From positions 12,893 through 49,323 of the forward strand of contig SMOI01000214.1 of NCBI GenBank assembly GCA_008000375.1: DNA of 36,431 nucleotides, in the 5' to 3' direction. Position numbers and translations under genes: made by a program. This document shows positions 22,100-33,062 of the stretch, in pieces (within the stretch, counting starts at the first letter, position 1; every line of letters begins with the position of its first letter). This stretch comes from Poteriospumella lacustris. Lineage: Eukaryota > Sar > Chrysophyceae > Chromulinales > Dinobryaceae. Below the pieces are notes generated by a model, which searched no databases, was not told the origin of the DNA, and was given only the letters and a program-made list of their open reading frames with translations.

Positions 22100-25000
22100 T
22101 TAAAAGTGCAACGAGTCATCCACCAGTACGTTCCTCACATCTCCGGGGACACTGTTCTTGATGTCGTACAAGCCCTCTCGCAATTCAGATGCGGACGTTT
22201 GGTATTCGATCGCATGGATATCAAACGCTGGATTGAGAATGCGATATCCCAAACGATGGAACAAATAGGCCAAACGATTGTCACAACGTGGAACACCCAA
22301 GGGGAAGTCACTGGCAGACACCAATATCTCTGGTACGGGTGACTGGAACAGCCAGGCATCTTGACTGTCCGTACGCAGCGTCAAACTGATGGTGCCTGCG
22401 GTATCATGTTGCCATCGAAGAAGAGCCAAGACGGTGTTGTTGGGGAACCGATGTGGAATCCAAGACGACTTGGAATCCGCGGTGCCATCCATCAAACGCA
22501 CGGTATCAAAGGCACTGGCTTCCACACGATGATGTCGTGCTGCATAAAGCACTCGATACAAGCTTTCGTCGAAGTAAATATCGGCGTTCACCAACGCCAC
22601 CAACCGCCCACGCAGCTCCGTATTCGCATAGTGAAACGCCGCACTGAAGGTCAGTCGACGACCAATCACCACTTGTCGAATCTTCTGCAACTGATGAGGC
22701 CCGAAGAGACGTCGCAATTGTGGCCACATGTCTTCCTCGGTCAGCAAATGGACTTCGTCGATGGCCGGATTGGCTAAATTTCGAGACAGGACGTTGTCCA
22801 ACGCTTGTTGCGCATCCCCGGACGACGCACGGAAGTATTGGGTTATCAACGTGACCGAGGTGGCCGCTGGCACCGTCGGGGTCATGGCGGTCGAAGCCAA
22901 AGGCGCGCCCACCGATGACGACGATTGAGCGAGCAATGTCTGTTCACGATGAACGCGTTCTATCACTTCCGCGACATCTTCAAAGGCGGCCTTGTATGCC
23001 GCGGCATGTGTCGCACTAGCCGTCAAACAGATGCCCATGTTCGACAACAGCAACGGAGCACGATCGCGCAATCGTTGCGCATGTCGTAACAACCCAAGTT
23101 CACGCGGGAACAAGTCCTCCACGAGACGTACACCGACATCGGACCATTGAATTTGAGCCATAATCACCGCATGACTCCCACCTTGGGCTGCGGGCGGTAA
23201 CTTGAAAAACGACTCGAACGTCTCGACGCAGCGATCGTATTCTTGCAAGTTCACCAAACTCGCTACGTAATTGAACAATAAACTTTCCAATGGCAACGAC
23301 ACCACGGAATACGCTGAACCGGACCACGTTTCTTCGTCGATCATATCCACTAATGCATTCTCGTCCACAATTTGTGGATGTTCTGCGTGTAACTGCCGAA
23401 GCGACAACGCCAGTGCTTCAATATGCTTTTGCAAAGCGGTATACAGGATACGAGAGGCTTCTCGTTTGCTTTCCACGTCGGATGCATACGTCAATGCAAC
23501 CCCAACACAGCCTAGCGCATTCACCATCGATGCATTCTGTTGGTACGCGCGTCGGCAATAGCGTTGTGCTTCGACCGTATCACCCAGATGCAGATACACG
23601 GTACCTCGCTCGATGTTCAACACGGCGTTCTCAGTGGGCAAACGATGGCCTTGGGATTCCAACGATGTCAACAAATCCACCGCTTGTCGATATTTGCCGC
23701 GTCGGACAAAGTCCCGGAATCGCTGCAGCTGTTGCACCACCTCTTGCGACGCTGCGTCGGTGACGGTGACGCCGTAAGCGTAGAACCGAGCCCCTTGCTC
23801 TGCCAACGCGTCACGTGCAGACGATTGCTTCGTGCTTGTCGAGGTAGCAGAAAGGTCAATGGCCGTCGGCTTCGTGGGAACCAACGGTGAAGGTGAGTAA
23901 TCAGCGTGAACGTCGAGCGGCTTCGTAGCCGCAGCCTTGGTCGTCTGTTGCCGTTTCTCTCGTGGCTCGTGTGGTGAAGGTAACGGTGATTGGTGAGAGG
24001 CTTCATTGTCCGGGCCAGCGATTTCGTTAGATTTAGGTCCAACGCGAAGCGGGAACGGATCAAAATCAGAGGAATTTCGGCTCGTCGATATGGATGGTAC
24101 AGGAGGCATTCCAGACAAGGGCGGCTCGTACAATGGACGTCGCTCGGCAATACGCAATCGACGCCAATGTTGAAAGAGCCGTGGCCATTGTCCAGGACGC
24201 AGAGAAATCGCATCTTCCAGTGTTGCAACCAGAGTCTCCTCATCCAACAACCAGCTGCCCACGACATTCGACCGATCACTGGTTTGCTGTGTCAAGAGAC
24301 GATGAGTATACTGGCGACGTTGGGCAGATCGCATGGCCCATGTCGTGTCAAATGCATCTTGCCATTGTTGACGAAGCAGCGAACGTTGCCAATCCTCTTG
24401 AACGGTCGTCAATGGTTCATTGGCTGCATGGCGACCACTTTCATGCAGAAGATAATGCTCGTAAGAACGACTCACGGGGAGACCAAAGGCACGTTGGAAG
24501 AACTGTGTCGCTTGAAACGGTACGGTCATATCTTCCCAAATCAAATCTACACGTTCCGCAATGCATCGCTGCATCGTCTGATAGAAGTCACGATCTTGCA
24601 CCAAACGGACCGCAATGTCAATGTAATCTTGCACATCGACGGCGACCAAGTCAGAGAGATTCATCGTGCGGTAGAAGGAATAGCCCATACGACCTCGAAG
24701 ATATTCCGTTGGCAACGTCACAAACGGGACGTGAACCAATAAGGCATCAGCCGATGTACGACTGCCATCAAATGGGAAAGGATGCAAGACACCATCGGCC
24801 AGGCGTAGCAGTGAATAGAAATTCTCCGATGACACCCGCTCAATCACATGCAAACGAGAGGCATACGCGGGACCCAAATTGTATCGTAAACGATGAAGAT
24901 ACTTCGCTGTCCAGGCTGGACGTCGTCCACCCGTGACGGCAATATGAATACGTGGATCAGCGGCTAAGATCTCACGTAACACCAAATCATACAGCGGATG

Positions 25001-27075
25001 TATCTTGAAGGTGCTCTGTGGCAAGATATACAAGAAGACATCTGATTCTTTCGCAGGCAACTGATGATCTGCACGTGTGTACGTGACGCTTTTCCCAACC
25101 AAATGAGACATATTGGCCTTGGCGATTTCCACGTCTGGATCAATGGGTCGGAAATACCAGATCGCTTGGCCATCCATCAACCAAACTTGTTCTTTGTAAG
25201 CGTCTTCACCACGAGGCAATCGTGTTCGGAAAGGATGTTCCATATGATCCGCAGACAAGAAATAATCAATGGTAGGTGATCCAGTAGTCAAAGGGTTTCC
25301 CCAAAAGGCGAATTGCAGCGGAGCCAAACGTGCATGTGTCAAGAAATGAGCGATGGGTTCACTGATCACGTCAGCGAAGAGTAACCCATCTAATTCCATC
25401 GTTTGTAGGAACTCCAACACATGAGAATGAGCCAGCGATAAATGATGTTGCTCGTCGCACGCATCACGGATATTTGGTGCGACTACCTTCAAATCTGTTC
25501 TGGCTACAAAGAAACAGACCACATGAAATTGTGTACGAGGGAGATACTTCATGATGCCATCCAACAGCATTCCGTGAGGTTCAAAGACACCAAAGAACTT
25601 GGAAATGAAACCAATTCGTACTTTCCGCCCATAAATCGCTTCTGCGGTCAGCGTGGATGATACAGGTCGTTGCTCATTGGATAGTAAACGCTGTACTGTA
25701 TTATTGGGCCGCATGATAATGGGAGAATGAATACCCGCTTCCTTCAATCGGTAGGCGTAAACTTTCCCCACAAGTTCTTGCAAAGGACGATCATTGAGGC
25801 CATGAAAGGAGACGTAAAAATGTAAATGATCCAGCATATTGTCACAGCTACCTTCGATGCGTGGAGCAGCCAAAATGGCCATGAGACGATCTCTCATGGT
25901 GAGTCGCTCTTGCACCATGTTCTCCCACGAAATGGGAATAGGAGATAGCATCGTGGCGATACGAATGTCAATATTGCTATATTCAGTACCCGTTTGGGGA
26001 AGTCTCTGGAGGAATTGGATGGCTTTGTCGATTTCACCATCATCCTGATAGTGGCCCGCCAAATTGATCGAAACCTGAGTCATGTCAGGATCCAAACGAA
26101 GCGCTTCTTCTAACCAGTACAATTCTTGTTCCTGAAATCCCATTGATCCTAACAAAGCACCAAAATTGTTTCGAACCGCTGCTTGATTCGGTAACACAGG
26201 AATTGCTTGCTGATAGTAGAAGTAGGCCTCAGTAGCAATGCCTAATTCTTGGTACGCCGCGCCTAGGCACGACAACACTTGTGGAGTCTTCGGACTTAAC
26301 TTCTCGGCCTCTTTGAAAATAGCTAATGCTTCTTCCAACCGCTTTTGAATCTGGACTATCATTCCCAATCTGCATAAACTGTCAACGCTCGCACCAAAGC
26401 GCTGGATAAACTGCCGAACGACGTTCTCAGCTATTGCATTGTTTCCACTCGCACTAAGCAAGTCGATCAGATGATTCCAACAAAATACATTGTCTGGTGA
26501 CAAGTTAACAGCATTTTCTGCCAATTGGATGGCTTTCTCCCAGTTTCCAGCGGTCTGTTCGAGTCTGGAGTAAGCCACAAAAAATACTGCATCAGATGGC
26601 TTTCTAGGGAGATTCTCTGTTAACTGCAGAATACGTGCTGCATTCGCTCGCCCTAACTCAATTCGGCCTGACAATCGCAACACCTCCAAGTAGTTTCGAA
26701 AAAGCTCAAGTTCTGTGGGGATTCGAAGGGAAAATGCCTTCTCAAAGTGCGCAATCGATTCGTCGTATTTCTGACTATCCATTAGAACAGACGCTGCAAC
26801 ATGGGACCGCAAAACGATAATAAATTCATTTCTGAAAGTAAAAGCTGTTCAATCTTACCGTAAATTTGATTTGCATCAAAATGGTTTGGTTCTGCCGCAA
26901 GTATCCGCTTGACAACGTCTTCGGCCTCTTTCCAACGAAGATTTTTCGCCAATTGAACAGCGCGGGTCACTTCATTCTGGAACACATCTATTGAGTTTGG
27001 GTTCAAGATTGATCCGCAAACAATAGATGGCCATATAGCAAAGCCAATAATCCACAGCAAGCCAACGATCCTCAT
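22100..27075 (-). CDS. Signal-peptide TPR + GT41 (OGT/SPY-like) + C-terminal glycosyltransferase-like fusion (1,636 aa)
   Basis: Exons are 27075-26859 and 26793-22100, with a 65-nt intron (GTAAGA...TTGCAG, phase 1). Residues 1-21 (MRIVGLLWIIGFAIWPSIVCG) form a clear signal peptide. TPR units fill about 30-340. A GT41 catalytic region spans about 460-840, with RIGFISKFF, RLAPLQFAFWGNPLTTGSP, IDYFLS, VERVSSENFYSLLRLADGVL and HPFPFDGSRTSADALLVHVP. GT41 enzymes (OGT, SPINDLY, bacterial relatives) use nucleotide sugars to modify Ser/Thr. After a low-complexity linker come a second TPR-like stretch (about 1115-1260) and a C-terminal domain with GRLVALVNADIYFDESLYRV, SQDAWLFQSPVPE and CDNRLAYLFHRLGYRILNPA. 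These read like a GT-A-type glycosyltransferase-like module. GT41 proteins are normally cytosolic or nuclear, so a signal peptide is unusual. No HDEL/KDEL ending is present. Sugar donor and targets are unknown. Confidence 0.85.
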
Positions 27076-27287
27076 GCTTCCAACAAAGTGAGTGGTTGCA
27101 GTCCTTGATTACCAGACACAATGACCAGATAGATGCTCACGTCTTTCCGGTTCCAAATTTTTGTTCAAACTCGAACACGAACACCTTCGAAATCCAGTAG
27201 TTAGAACAATTCGATTTTATCATGAAGCCAACAAACAACTGCTCGAACCAGTCGCATGTCGAAGAAGAAGCTGCGCAAGCTGCTGCA

Positions 27288-27343
<56 letters not shown>

Positions 27344-27581
27344 TGCCAAGGTGCGAGATGATGACGACGTTGCTGCTTGATTCATCGATCGATGGTCTCA
27401 GTCAGCGAGGAATGGAATTGCATCGAATCGGTGCACAGAATATCGATTTCATCACTTAATTCAACACCATTGTCCTGGATAGTAGCACATCAAAGAGTTC
27501 AGAAGGTTGTCAGCCAAGTGAGCATCTTCAATTTTCCCTCTCACGCCACGATTCAAGTTTTGCACAATCCCACCTGTCAAG
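27076..27581. promoter_or_regulatory. Divergent promoter region of the GT41 gene and LSM8
   Basis: 506 bp between divergent start codons. It holds the GTC repeat at 27288-27343 (separate entry). A minus-strand frame at 27385-27137 reads through the repeat as poly-Thr, then CDWFEQLFVGF and a TTCTAAC branch-point-like site. It might contain part of a small gene, but I cannot close a convincing model. Confidence 0.4.
27288..27343. repeat. (GTC)n microsatellite, about 18.7 units
   Basis: A pure trinucleotide run of 56 bp. It lies between two divergent genes and outside accepted coding sequence. In other frames it gives long Ser, Arg or Thr runs, which explains the spurious ORFs on both strands. 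Confidence 0.95.
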
Positions 27582-28062
27582 ATGTCTATGCTCAACGAAC
27601 TCCTCAACAGTAAGAGACTAATGATATATGACGTGACATGCTAGTGTTTAATCCCATTTCGCTCATTTTGACAGAAACCGTCAGCGTCATTACAAACGAT
27701 GGCAGAAACATAGTGGTATGACAGTAGTCCTTTCTCTTTTTCCGAAAAACTTTGCATTACGTGATTTATTTTCAGGGGACTCTTCGGGGATACGATCAAG
27801 CCAGCAACCTTATATTAGAGCAGAGTCATGAGCGAATATTTTCGGAGGATGAAGGCGTCATTCAAAACCCTCTTGGATTATATATCATTCGCGGAGACAA
27901 TGTGTAAGTTGATGCTGCTGTGAAACAACACATCATGGTTTATGGTATTTATTTGTGCTTTTATTTAGTGCGGTGGTGGGAGAGTTGGACCTGGAAGAAG
28001 ATGGCCGACGAGATCTCAATAGTATCCGTGCGGCGCCACTACTCCCCATTTCTCATAGTTAG
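27582..28062 (+). CDS. LSM8: LSM8, U6 snRNA-associated Sm-like protein (96 aa, four exons)
   Basis: LSM8 is the subunit that distinguishes the nuclear LSM2-8 ring, which binds the U6 snRNA 3' end and takes part in splicing and nuclear RNA turnover. Exons are 27582-27609, 27675-27715, 27776-27903 and 27969-28062. The introns are 65, 60 and 65 nt, all GT-AG and phase-consistent. The product begins MSMLNELLNKTVSVITNDGR, then NIVGTLRGYDQASNLILEQS (Sm1 motif) and GLYIIRGDNVAVVGELD (Sm2 motif with RGDN), and ends with the family-typical DLNSIRAAPL. Length equals human LSM8 (96 aa). It is too fragmented to appear as one open frame. Confidence 0.96.
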
Positions 28063-28539
28063 TTATCTGGTTCGTCAAGGGTCGACGCTTGCACGTAACG
28101 CTTAATTCATCGAAACATCATGAATGACATACTGTTCGTTTTTCTCTCTTCGGAGATCAAGATCAATATGATGATCTCAGTTGCCTTTCGCATGTTTAGT
28201 GTTGGTATACAACATAGTTTGTCAAGAGACAGTCATGAACCGCTAGCTCTTGAGCTGCAACAATACCTTTCAAGTGGATGCCAGGGAAAGCGGTTCCAAA
28301 AGACATCAGCATCTTAGCATGGGACTCAACAACTACTCCATATTTCCTATTTCCACATTCGTAATCCATAGTGGGTATTGAAAACACAATATCGGTTTTC
28401 CGTAAAGTCTCCACTTTTTATGTAATTCCGTTTTTATCTTCTCGAGATGCTCGACTGCTGTGGATTGAAATCTGACTGATGATGAATGGGGAATGAATGA
28501 AAAGCTGCCTTGCGAGTTTTTATAAGTATTTGCTGTGTC
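28063..28539. other. Intergenic region between LSM8 and the membrane-protein gene
   Basis: 477 bp. Short frames exist on both strands, including 28414-28196 (-), but none has a recognisable motif or splice support. TATAAGTA at about 28520 lies only 20 bp before the next ATG and may be a weak TATA-like element. Confidence 0.4.
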
Positions 28540-30726
28540 ATGGCCTCTAACGGAGCTTCTGTTGAACTTCGTGGATCAATTATCATGGAGTCTGCTGCTG
28601 CCGGACCGTCATCGAGTGTAGATTCGACAAGATCTGCTTCCACTCGAATTCTCAATACGTCGAAGTCGAAGCGGGCCTTCGATGAAGAAGAAGATACCAA
28701 TGAAAACCCCGTCTTATCGGTGGACAACTTAACCCAATGGTTGATCAACTTCTCCTCCACTGCTGCGCGACTTTTGAGAAAAAATACTCGTTTCTTCCGT
28801 GATGAATTCAATGTTCTCCGCGATTCACAATGGCGGGAAGTTCGTGAATCGGAGAACCCGATGGCGGCAGCGGCGACAATCGGCACGGATCAAAGTATTA
28901 ATAGTGTTGTCGAAGAGCTGAACTTTAAAGAAATTCAATCGGTTCTTGACAAAACCGGCTGCATCAGTCTTCCAGTCGTCCTCTTCGAACAAGATCGTGC
29001 CCAAGACATCAAGCGCTACGAAAAATCTGCCAGACGTCGATCCTCAGCCCGAAATATCCCCAAACTTGAAGAAGATAAAGAAGCAGGAGGTGTTTATCGA
29101 AGACATTGCTTGTTTTTATCTGATTGGCAGCGTTTGTGGAACTTTTTGAAGCACGATACGCAAGACGAGGTCGCGCAGCACGCACCTTACCTTCGAACAT
29201 GTGTGGAATTTTTCTTTCATCGGCGAACGGTGCAAATGATGTATTTCCTCGTTGGTTGGAACTTAGGTGTGTCTATCTTGGCTCAGATCCTGTTTCCGGA
29301 CGCGATTCCGGTGTACACCATGAATTTCAATTACGCGTACTATATTTTCCAGTTGGCGGTGTACTTGACGGCGTGCTTAATGAACAAGGGCACTCTGCCA
29401 AAGTTCTTTGAGGTCAATCCATTCAGAAGAGTAAAGAAGAAGAATGGAGCAGAGGCCTTTGTCAAACCTGATGTCGATGAGAAACTGGTTCTCAATTCTC
29501 GGGAACATCACGTGCATTGGGGCTCCACGGCGCAACAAATGGTCCGTAAAACTGGTTCCGAAGTATTACACTTCTTCCAAACCGCAAAAGAAGAAGCAGA
29601 AGGAAACCGAAACTTCAGTCGTCGTGGCATGTATTACTACAAATGGATGAACATGATGCTGAAGGTGCTCGTGCGTTTGGAAGGGATCGAATTGGAGAAG
29701 ACCAACTTCAATCGACAAATTTACCGATTTGTCCTCATCTTTTCCACCGTCTTTTTTCCTCTCTACGCTGTGCTGATCACGTGGCAATCGAATGTGTTGC
29801 CGTTGGTGACGAGTTGTGCAGATAATACTCATTCATCGGAATGCCGATACTTCTACGTACTGATGGCTGGAACTGCGGGGTTCTTTACCTTATGGTTGCA
29901 ATACGTTATTTACGGTGCCAGTATCTTGATCTCACTAAGTGGGCTTGCATATGGTGGAGAGATTGCGTATCGTTTGGCGGATGCATGGCTGCAGAAGTAT
30001 GGATGTCTACGTCGTGTGGATGATGTGGATTCGTGTTACGTCGACCGTGATGCCATCAACAAAGGTCAAGGCGCTGAATTTAATGAACAAGAATCGAAGA
30101 AGCGTGAACAGCTTGGTAAGGCGCTGCGTATAGCCAATGGGTTTAGAGTGTCGTCGTCTGGGACAGCTGGCTCTGAATCTGAAACCAAAGAAGAAGCATC
30201 AAAACGGGCGATTGTCGAAGAAGGGGCCAAAGAAATAGCTGGTTTGATTTCTCGAGATGCGACGGAACAATACCTCTTTATTCGTGAAGCTATGAATACT
30301 GCTGGTCGTATTTGGTCGCCTGTCATCACCGGATTAATCTTCTTGGCCATTTTCATCGCGACAGCTGAAGTCTATGCTGCCTACTACGCCACCACGAGAG
30401 GCTACAACAGCATCTATATCTTCATCCGCATTACGGCATTCGTCATCACGCGTATCTTGATTTTGGTCTTCTATCCTATTGTGTCGATCGCTACGGCCAA
30501 TGCGTATTTGTTGAAGATTGGCGATGTGTTCCGAGTATCGGCGGAGGAAGACTATGAAGTCATCGGTGGCCGTGATCGATGGTTGGATTTCCTCGAGAAA
30601 TTTCCTGCGGTTTGGACTTATTACGGTGTGTACGTCACCCCTGAACGTCTAGCTGGTATCGCCTGGACAACTTTCATTGCTTTCTTGTCGGTCGTATTCA
30701 CAGCATTGGCAAGTACTAGTTTGTAG
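28540..30726 (+). CDS. Multipass membrane protein of unknown function (728 aa)
   Basis: The start is the ATG at 28540 (MASNGASVELRG); the frame is open about 30 bp upstream without an ATG. The first ~230 residues are hydrophilic and Ser/Arg/Glu-rich, with a basic patch KSARRRSSARN. Hydrophobic segments follow at about 232-253, 264-283, 395-415, 437-468, 590-615, 624-652 and 705-727, so roughly seven or eight helices. A cytosolic-type loop at about 285-390 and another at about 480-585 are rich in Glu/Lys. I do not recognise the family and see no catalytic or ion-selectivity motif. Spacing of helices in three groups suggests a transporter, channel or scramblase-type protein, but this is a guess. 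No intron is evident. The C-terminus ends within or just after a hydrophobic segment. Confidence 0.75.
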   Translation: MASNGASVELRGSIIMESAAAGPSSSVDSTRSASTRILNTSKSKRAFDEEEDTNENPVLSVDNLTQWLINFSSTAARLLRKNTRFFRDEFNVLRDSQWREVRESENPMAAAATIGTDQSINSVVEELNFKEIQSVLDKTGCISLPVVLFEQDRAQDIKRYEKSARRRSSARNIPKLEEDKEAGGVYRRHCLFLSDWQRLWNFLKHDTQDEVAQHAPYLRTCVEFFFHRRTVQMMYFLVGWNLGVSILAQILFPDAIPVYTMNFNYAYYIFQLAVYLTACLMNKGTLPKFFEVNPFRRVKKKNGAEAFVKPDVDEKLVLNSREHHVHWGSTAQQMVRKTGSEVLHFFQTAKEEAEGNRNFSRRGMYYYKWMNMMLKVLVRLEGIELEKTNFNRQIYRFVLIFSTVFFPLYAVLITWQSNVLPLVTSCADNTHSSECRYFYVLMAGTAGFFTLWLQYVIYGASILISLSGLAYGGEIAYRLADAWLQKYGCLRRVDDVDSCYVDRDAINKGQGAEFNEQESKKREQLGKALRIANGFRVSSSGTAGSESETKEEASKRAIVEEGAKEIAGLISRDATEQYLFIREAMNTAGRIWSPVITGLIFLAIFIATAEVYAAYYATTRGYNSIYIFIRITAFVITRILILVFYPIVSIATANAYLLKIGDVFRVSAEEDYEVIGGRDRWLDFLEKFPAVWTYYGVYVTPERLAGIAWTTFIAFLSVVFTALASTSL

Positions 30727-31057
30727 TGGGTATCGCAGCTGACTCAGATCGTTTTGTTTCCTCTCATTTTTGTCGTGCTTTATCGCGGGGGGGGGGGGGC
30801 TTGCGCTCTCATCCTCTTCTACTCCCCTTTTAGGATTTATCGAAATACAATGCTATAGATTTGACTCATGTCGTTCAGTAAGAGTTCACAGAGGCCATCA
30901 TTAGTCGCTGCATTGGTCGAAGCCTTTTGTAATTGAGACATGCTTCTTTAAAACATTACAAAACATCAAAAGACGATGTGGTACGGTGTGTACTAGTTGT
31001 TGGTTGTCTACTGCGGCCGAGTTCTGGTGGTTCTGCTTACTGTTAGGCAGCAGCCTC

Positions 31058-31131
<74 letters not shown>

Positions 31132-31344
31132 AGTGGTTGGAGCGAGTCGCGATGACGACGACGAGCACGTCACAGCAGCGGCGCAGAAGAAGAGAAGTCA
31201 CTTCTTGGGATAGCATAAACCATAAACCTTTATGGCAACTGAGTGAACCGATTGGCTTGTCTCTTCCACAACGATTTGATTTCATCTCGTTTGCGCTTTC
31301 TGTCCTACGTCACGTGTATTGTTGTTGTCACGCGTGGGGTAAAG
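30727..31344. other. Intergenic region with G13 run and (CTG)24
   Basis: 618 bp between two plus-strand genes. A 13-G run lies at 30787-30799, 61 bp after the upstream stop. A pure CTG array (31059-31130) lies about 215 bp before the aminotransferase ATG. Frames crossing the array (poly-Ala, poly-Ser) are artefacts of the repeat. No gene seen. Confidence 0.6.
31059..31130. repeat. Pure (CTG)24 trinucleotide repeat
   Basis: Seventy-two bases of uninterrupted CTG on the plus strand (CAG on minus). It is probably in the 5' leader or promoter of the aminotransferase gene. It is the longest pure microsatellite in the window and likely length-polymorphic. Confidence 0.97.
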
Positions 31345-33005
31345 ATGGAAATCGCTCATCGACAAATTAGATTTGGCTTGTTGGGAGGTTGCACTGCGAG
31401 AATCTCCTCGCGACAGCTGCATGTAAATCACAGCAAAAGACAAGGATTTGGTTCATTTCATTCGGAAGATATCGAAGTGCTTGTTCGAAGTGCCGATATT
31501 CATCTTCCTGACCGCATAAGGCAAGTTCAGAGGAACACTGAGACAGCTGTCAACGAGATGGTTGACCAGACAGTTGCAAAGTGGTCATCATCTTCGTCAT
31601 TAGAGAAAAGTAGCCAACTTCGTCGCTTCTTCTCCCTTACGAACGACTTTACTTTCTTAAATCATGGAGCCTTTGGGGGAGCCCTTGAACCATTGTCGAA
31701 CGAGGCTCATCGTTGGCGATTGGAATGCGAGAAACAGCCCTTGCGGTTCTTCGATCGAGATTTGTTTTCTCTGGTGGCACTATCCCTACAAAAGATGGCC
31801 ACTATCATCAATTGCTCAGCCACGGATTTGCTTCCGTTGCCCAATGTCACCACCGGTCTGAATGCCGTTACCCAGTCGATTTCCCTGCAGGCTGGTGATG
31901 AAATCATGGTTCTCTCGTTAACGTATGGCTCCACCAAGAAAATTGTCAAAGATTGGGCTCTTCGTACTGGTGCCTCCGTTACCACTGTCCATCTTCCTCT
32001 TCCACTGACTTCCAATGAGGATGTTCTGGAACGCATTGGGTCGGCTGTGTCCGATCGAACGAAAGTCATCATCATCGACCAAATTACATCAAACACAGCG
32101 ATGCATCTCCCTGTCCGTGCGATTGCTGCTTCCTGTAAATCGATCAATCCCCAGATGAAAGTGGTGGTAGATGCAGCGCATGCCCTCTTTTCGCAAGACG
32201 TTTCAATCCATCGCAAGGACCACTCCGATACGCCAGCTCTGCACGAAGACTTCGAACACGTTGACTATTGGCTTACCAATGCTCACAAATGGTTCTCTAC
32301 ACCCAAGGGAGCAGCACTATTGTGGGTAAACCCTCGTACCGTCCATGCATTGCATCCAGCGGTCGTATCGCATGGTTATAGTCCGTCTTATGAGACGAAT
32401 CCTTCTGCCACCACGTTGGCACGTGGGAAGTTCTTGAGTGGTTTCTCTTGGGATGGCTGTCGTGACTATGCGGCGTTTCTTACCCTACCATCTGCCATAT
32501 ACTTGTGGGATAAACTGGAAGCAGTAGTTTCCTCAGAATTCCACGGCGATTATCGATCGGATAGCCCCCACAGTCCAGCCCGATGGACTCACATTCGTCA
32601 ACATCACATATGCCATACGTTGGACCATGCGGAACGCATTTTCATGGAGAAATGGCAACTGCAAGCCGAAGATTTCCCGTGCCCCTTCGACATGCGACGT
32701 ACAAATCCCATTCGACTGGTAAGTGCCTTCCATGTGAGCGTGTTACTTCGATGACTTGTTCTGATCTGTCACTGGTTCACTGGCTGCAATAGATTCCTTT
32801 ACCCGCGACAGTGCGTGGGAAATCAACACGTGACCATGTCAGTGACGACGATGCGTTCCAATTACAAGAATATTTACATCATGTACATCACATCGAAGTG
32901 CCCATCAAATGCCTCGAAGGTCGGTTGTACGTCCGCATCTCGGCTCACGTCTACAACCACCCATCTGAATACGAAAAACTAGCATGGGCCCTGTTGCAAG
33001 TGTAA
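31345..33005 (+). CDS. Class V PLP-dependent aminotransferase, isopenicillin-N-epimerase/cysteine-desulfhydrase type (528 aa)
   Basis: Exons are 31345-32718 and 32793-33005. The 74-nt intron (GTAAGT...CAATAG, phase 0) is well supported. The ATG at 31345 gives MEIAHRQIRFGLLGG and a basic, Ser/Arg-rich first ~40 residues that could be a mitochondrial presequence. The fold type I core follows: FTFLNHGAFGGALEPLSNEA (about 103-122), PLPNVTTGLNAV, VVVDAAHALFSQD with the PLP-ring aspartate D276, and YWLTNAHKWFSTPKGAALLW with the Schiff-base lysine K315. Relatives include isopenicillin-N epimerase, plant L-cysteine desulfhydrase and ergothioneine-pathway C-S lyases (Egt2/EgtE). A cysteine C-S lyase is the most likely activity, but the substrate cannot be settled by eye. 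It converges on the B-box gene with 57 bp between stops. Confidence 0.88.
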
Positions 33006-33062
33006 ATATCCGGCCCCCCCCCATTTCCCACCTCCGTTTGTGCACTGCGTTTGAGAAGTGGC

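Noticed and set aside
21705-22103. 132-codon plus-strand frame between convergent genes
   Set aside because: It is a product of a T/C-rich tract ending in C11 and CA repeats, it overlaps the 3' end of the GT41 gene, and it has no domain-like pattern.
27137-27459. Small frames on both strands with poly-Ser, poly-Arg or poly-Thr, including CDWFEQLFVGF on minus
   Set aside because: The length comes mainly from the GTC repeat. The minus frame has an attractive branch-point-like TTCTAAC, but I found no matching strong donor or closing exon.
28196-28414. Minus-strand 72-codon frame
   Set aside because: The peptide looks moderately protein-like, but there is no recognisable motif and no splice partner. 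It may belong to UTR sequence.
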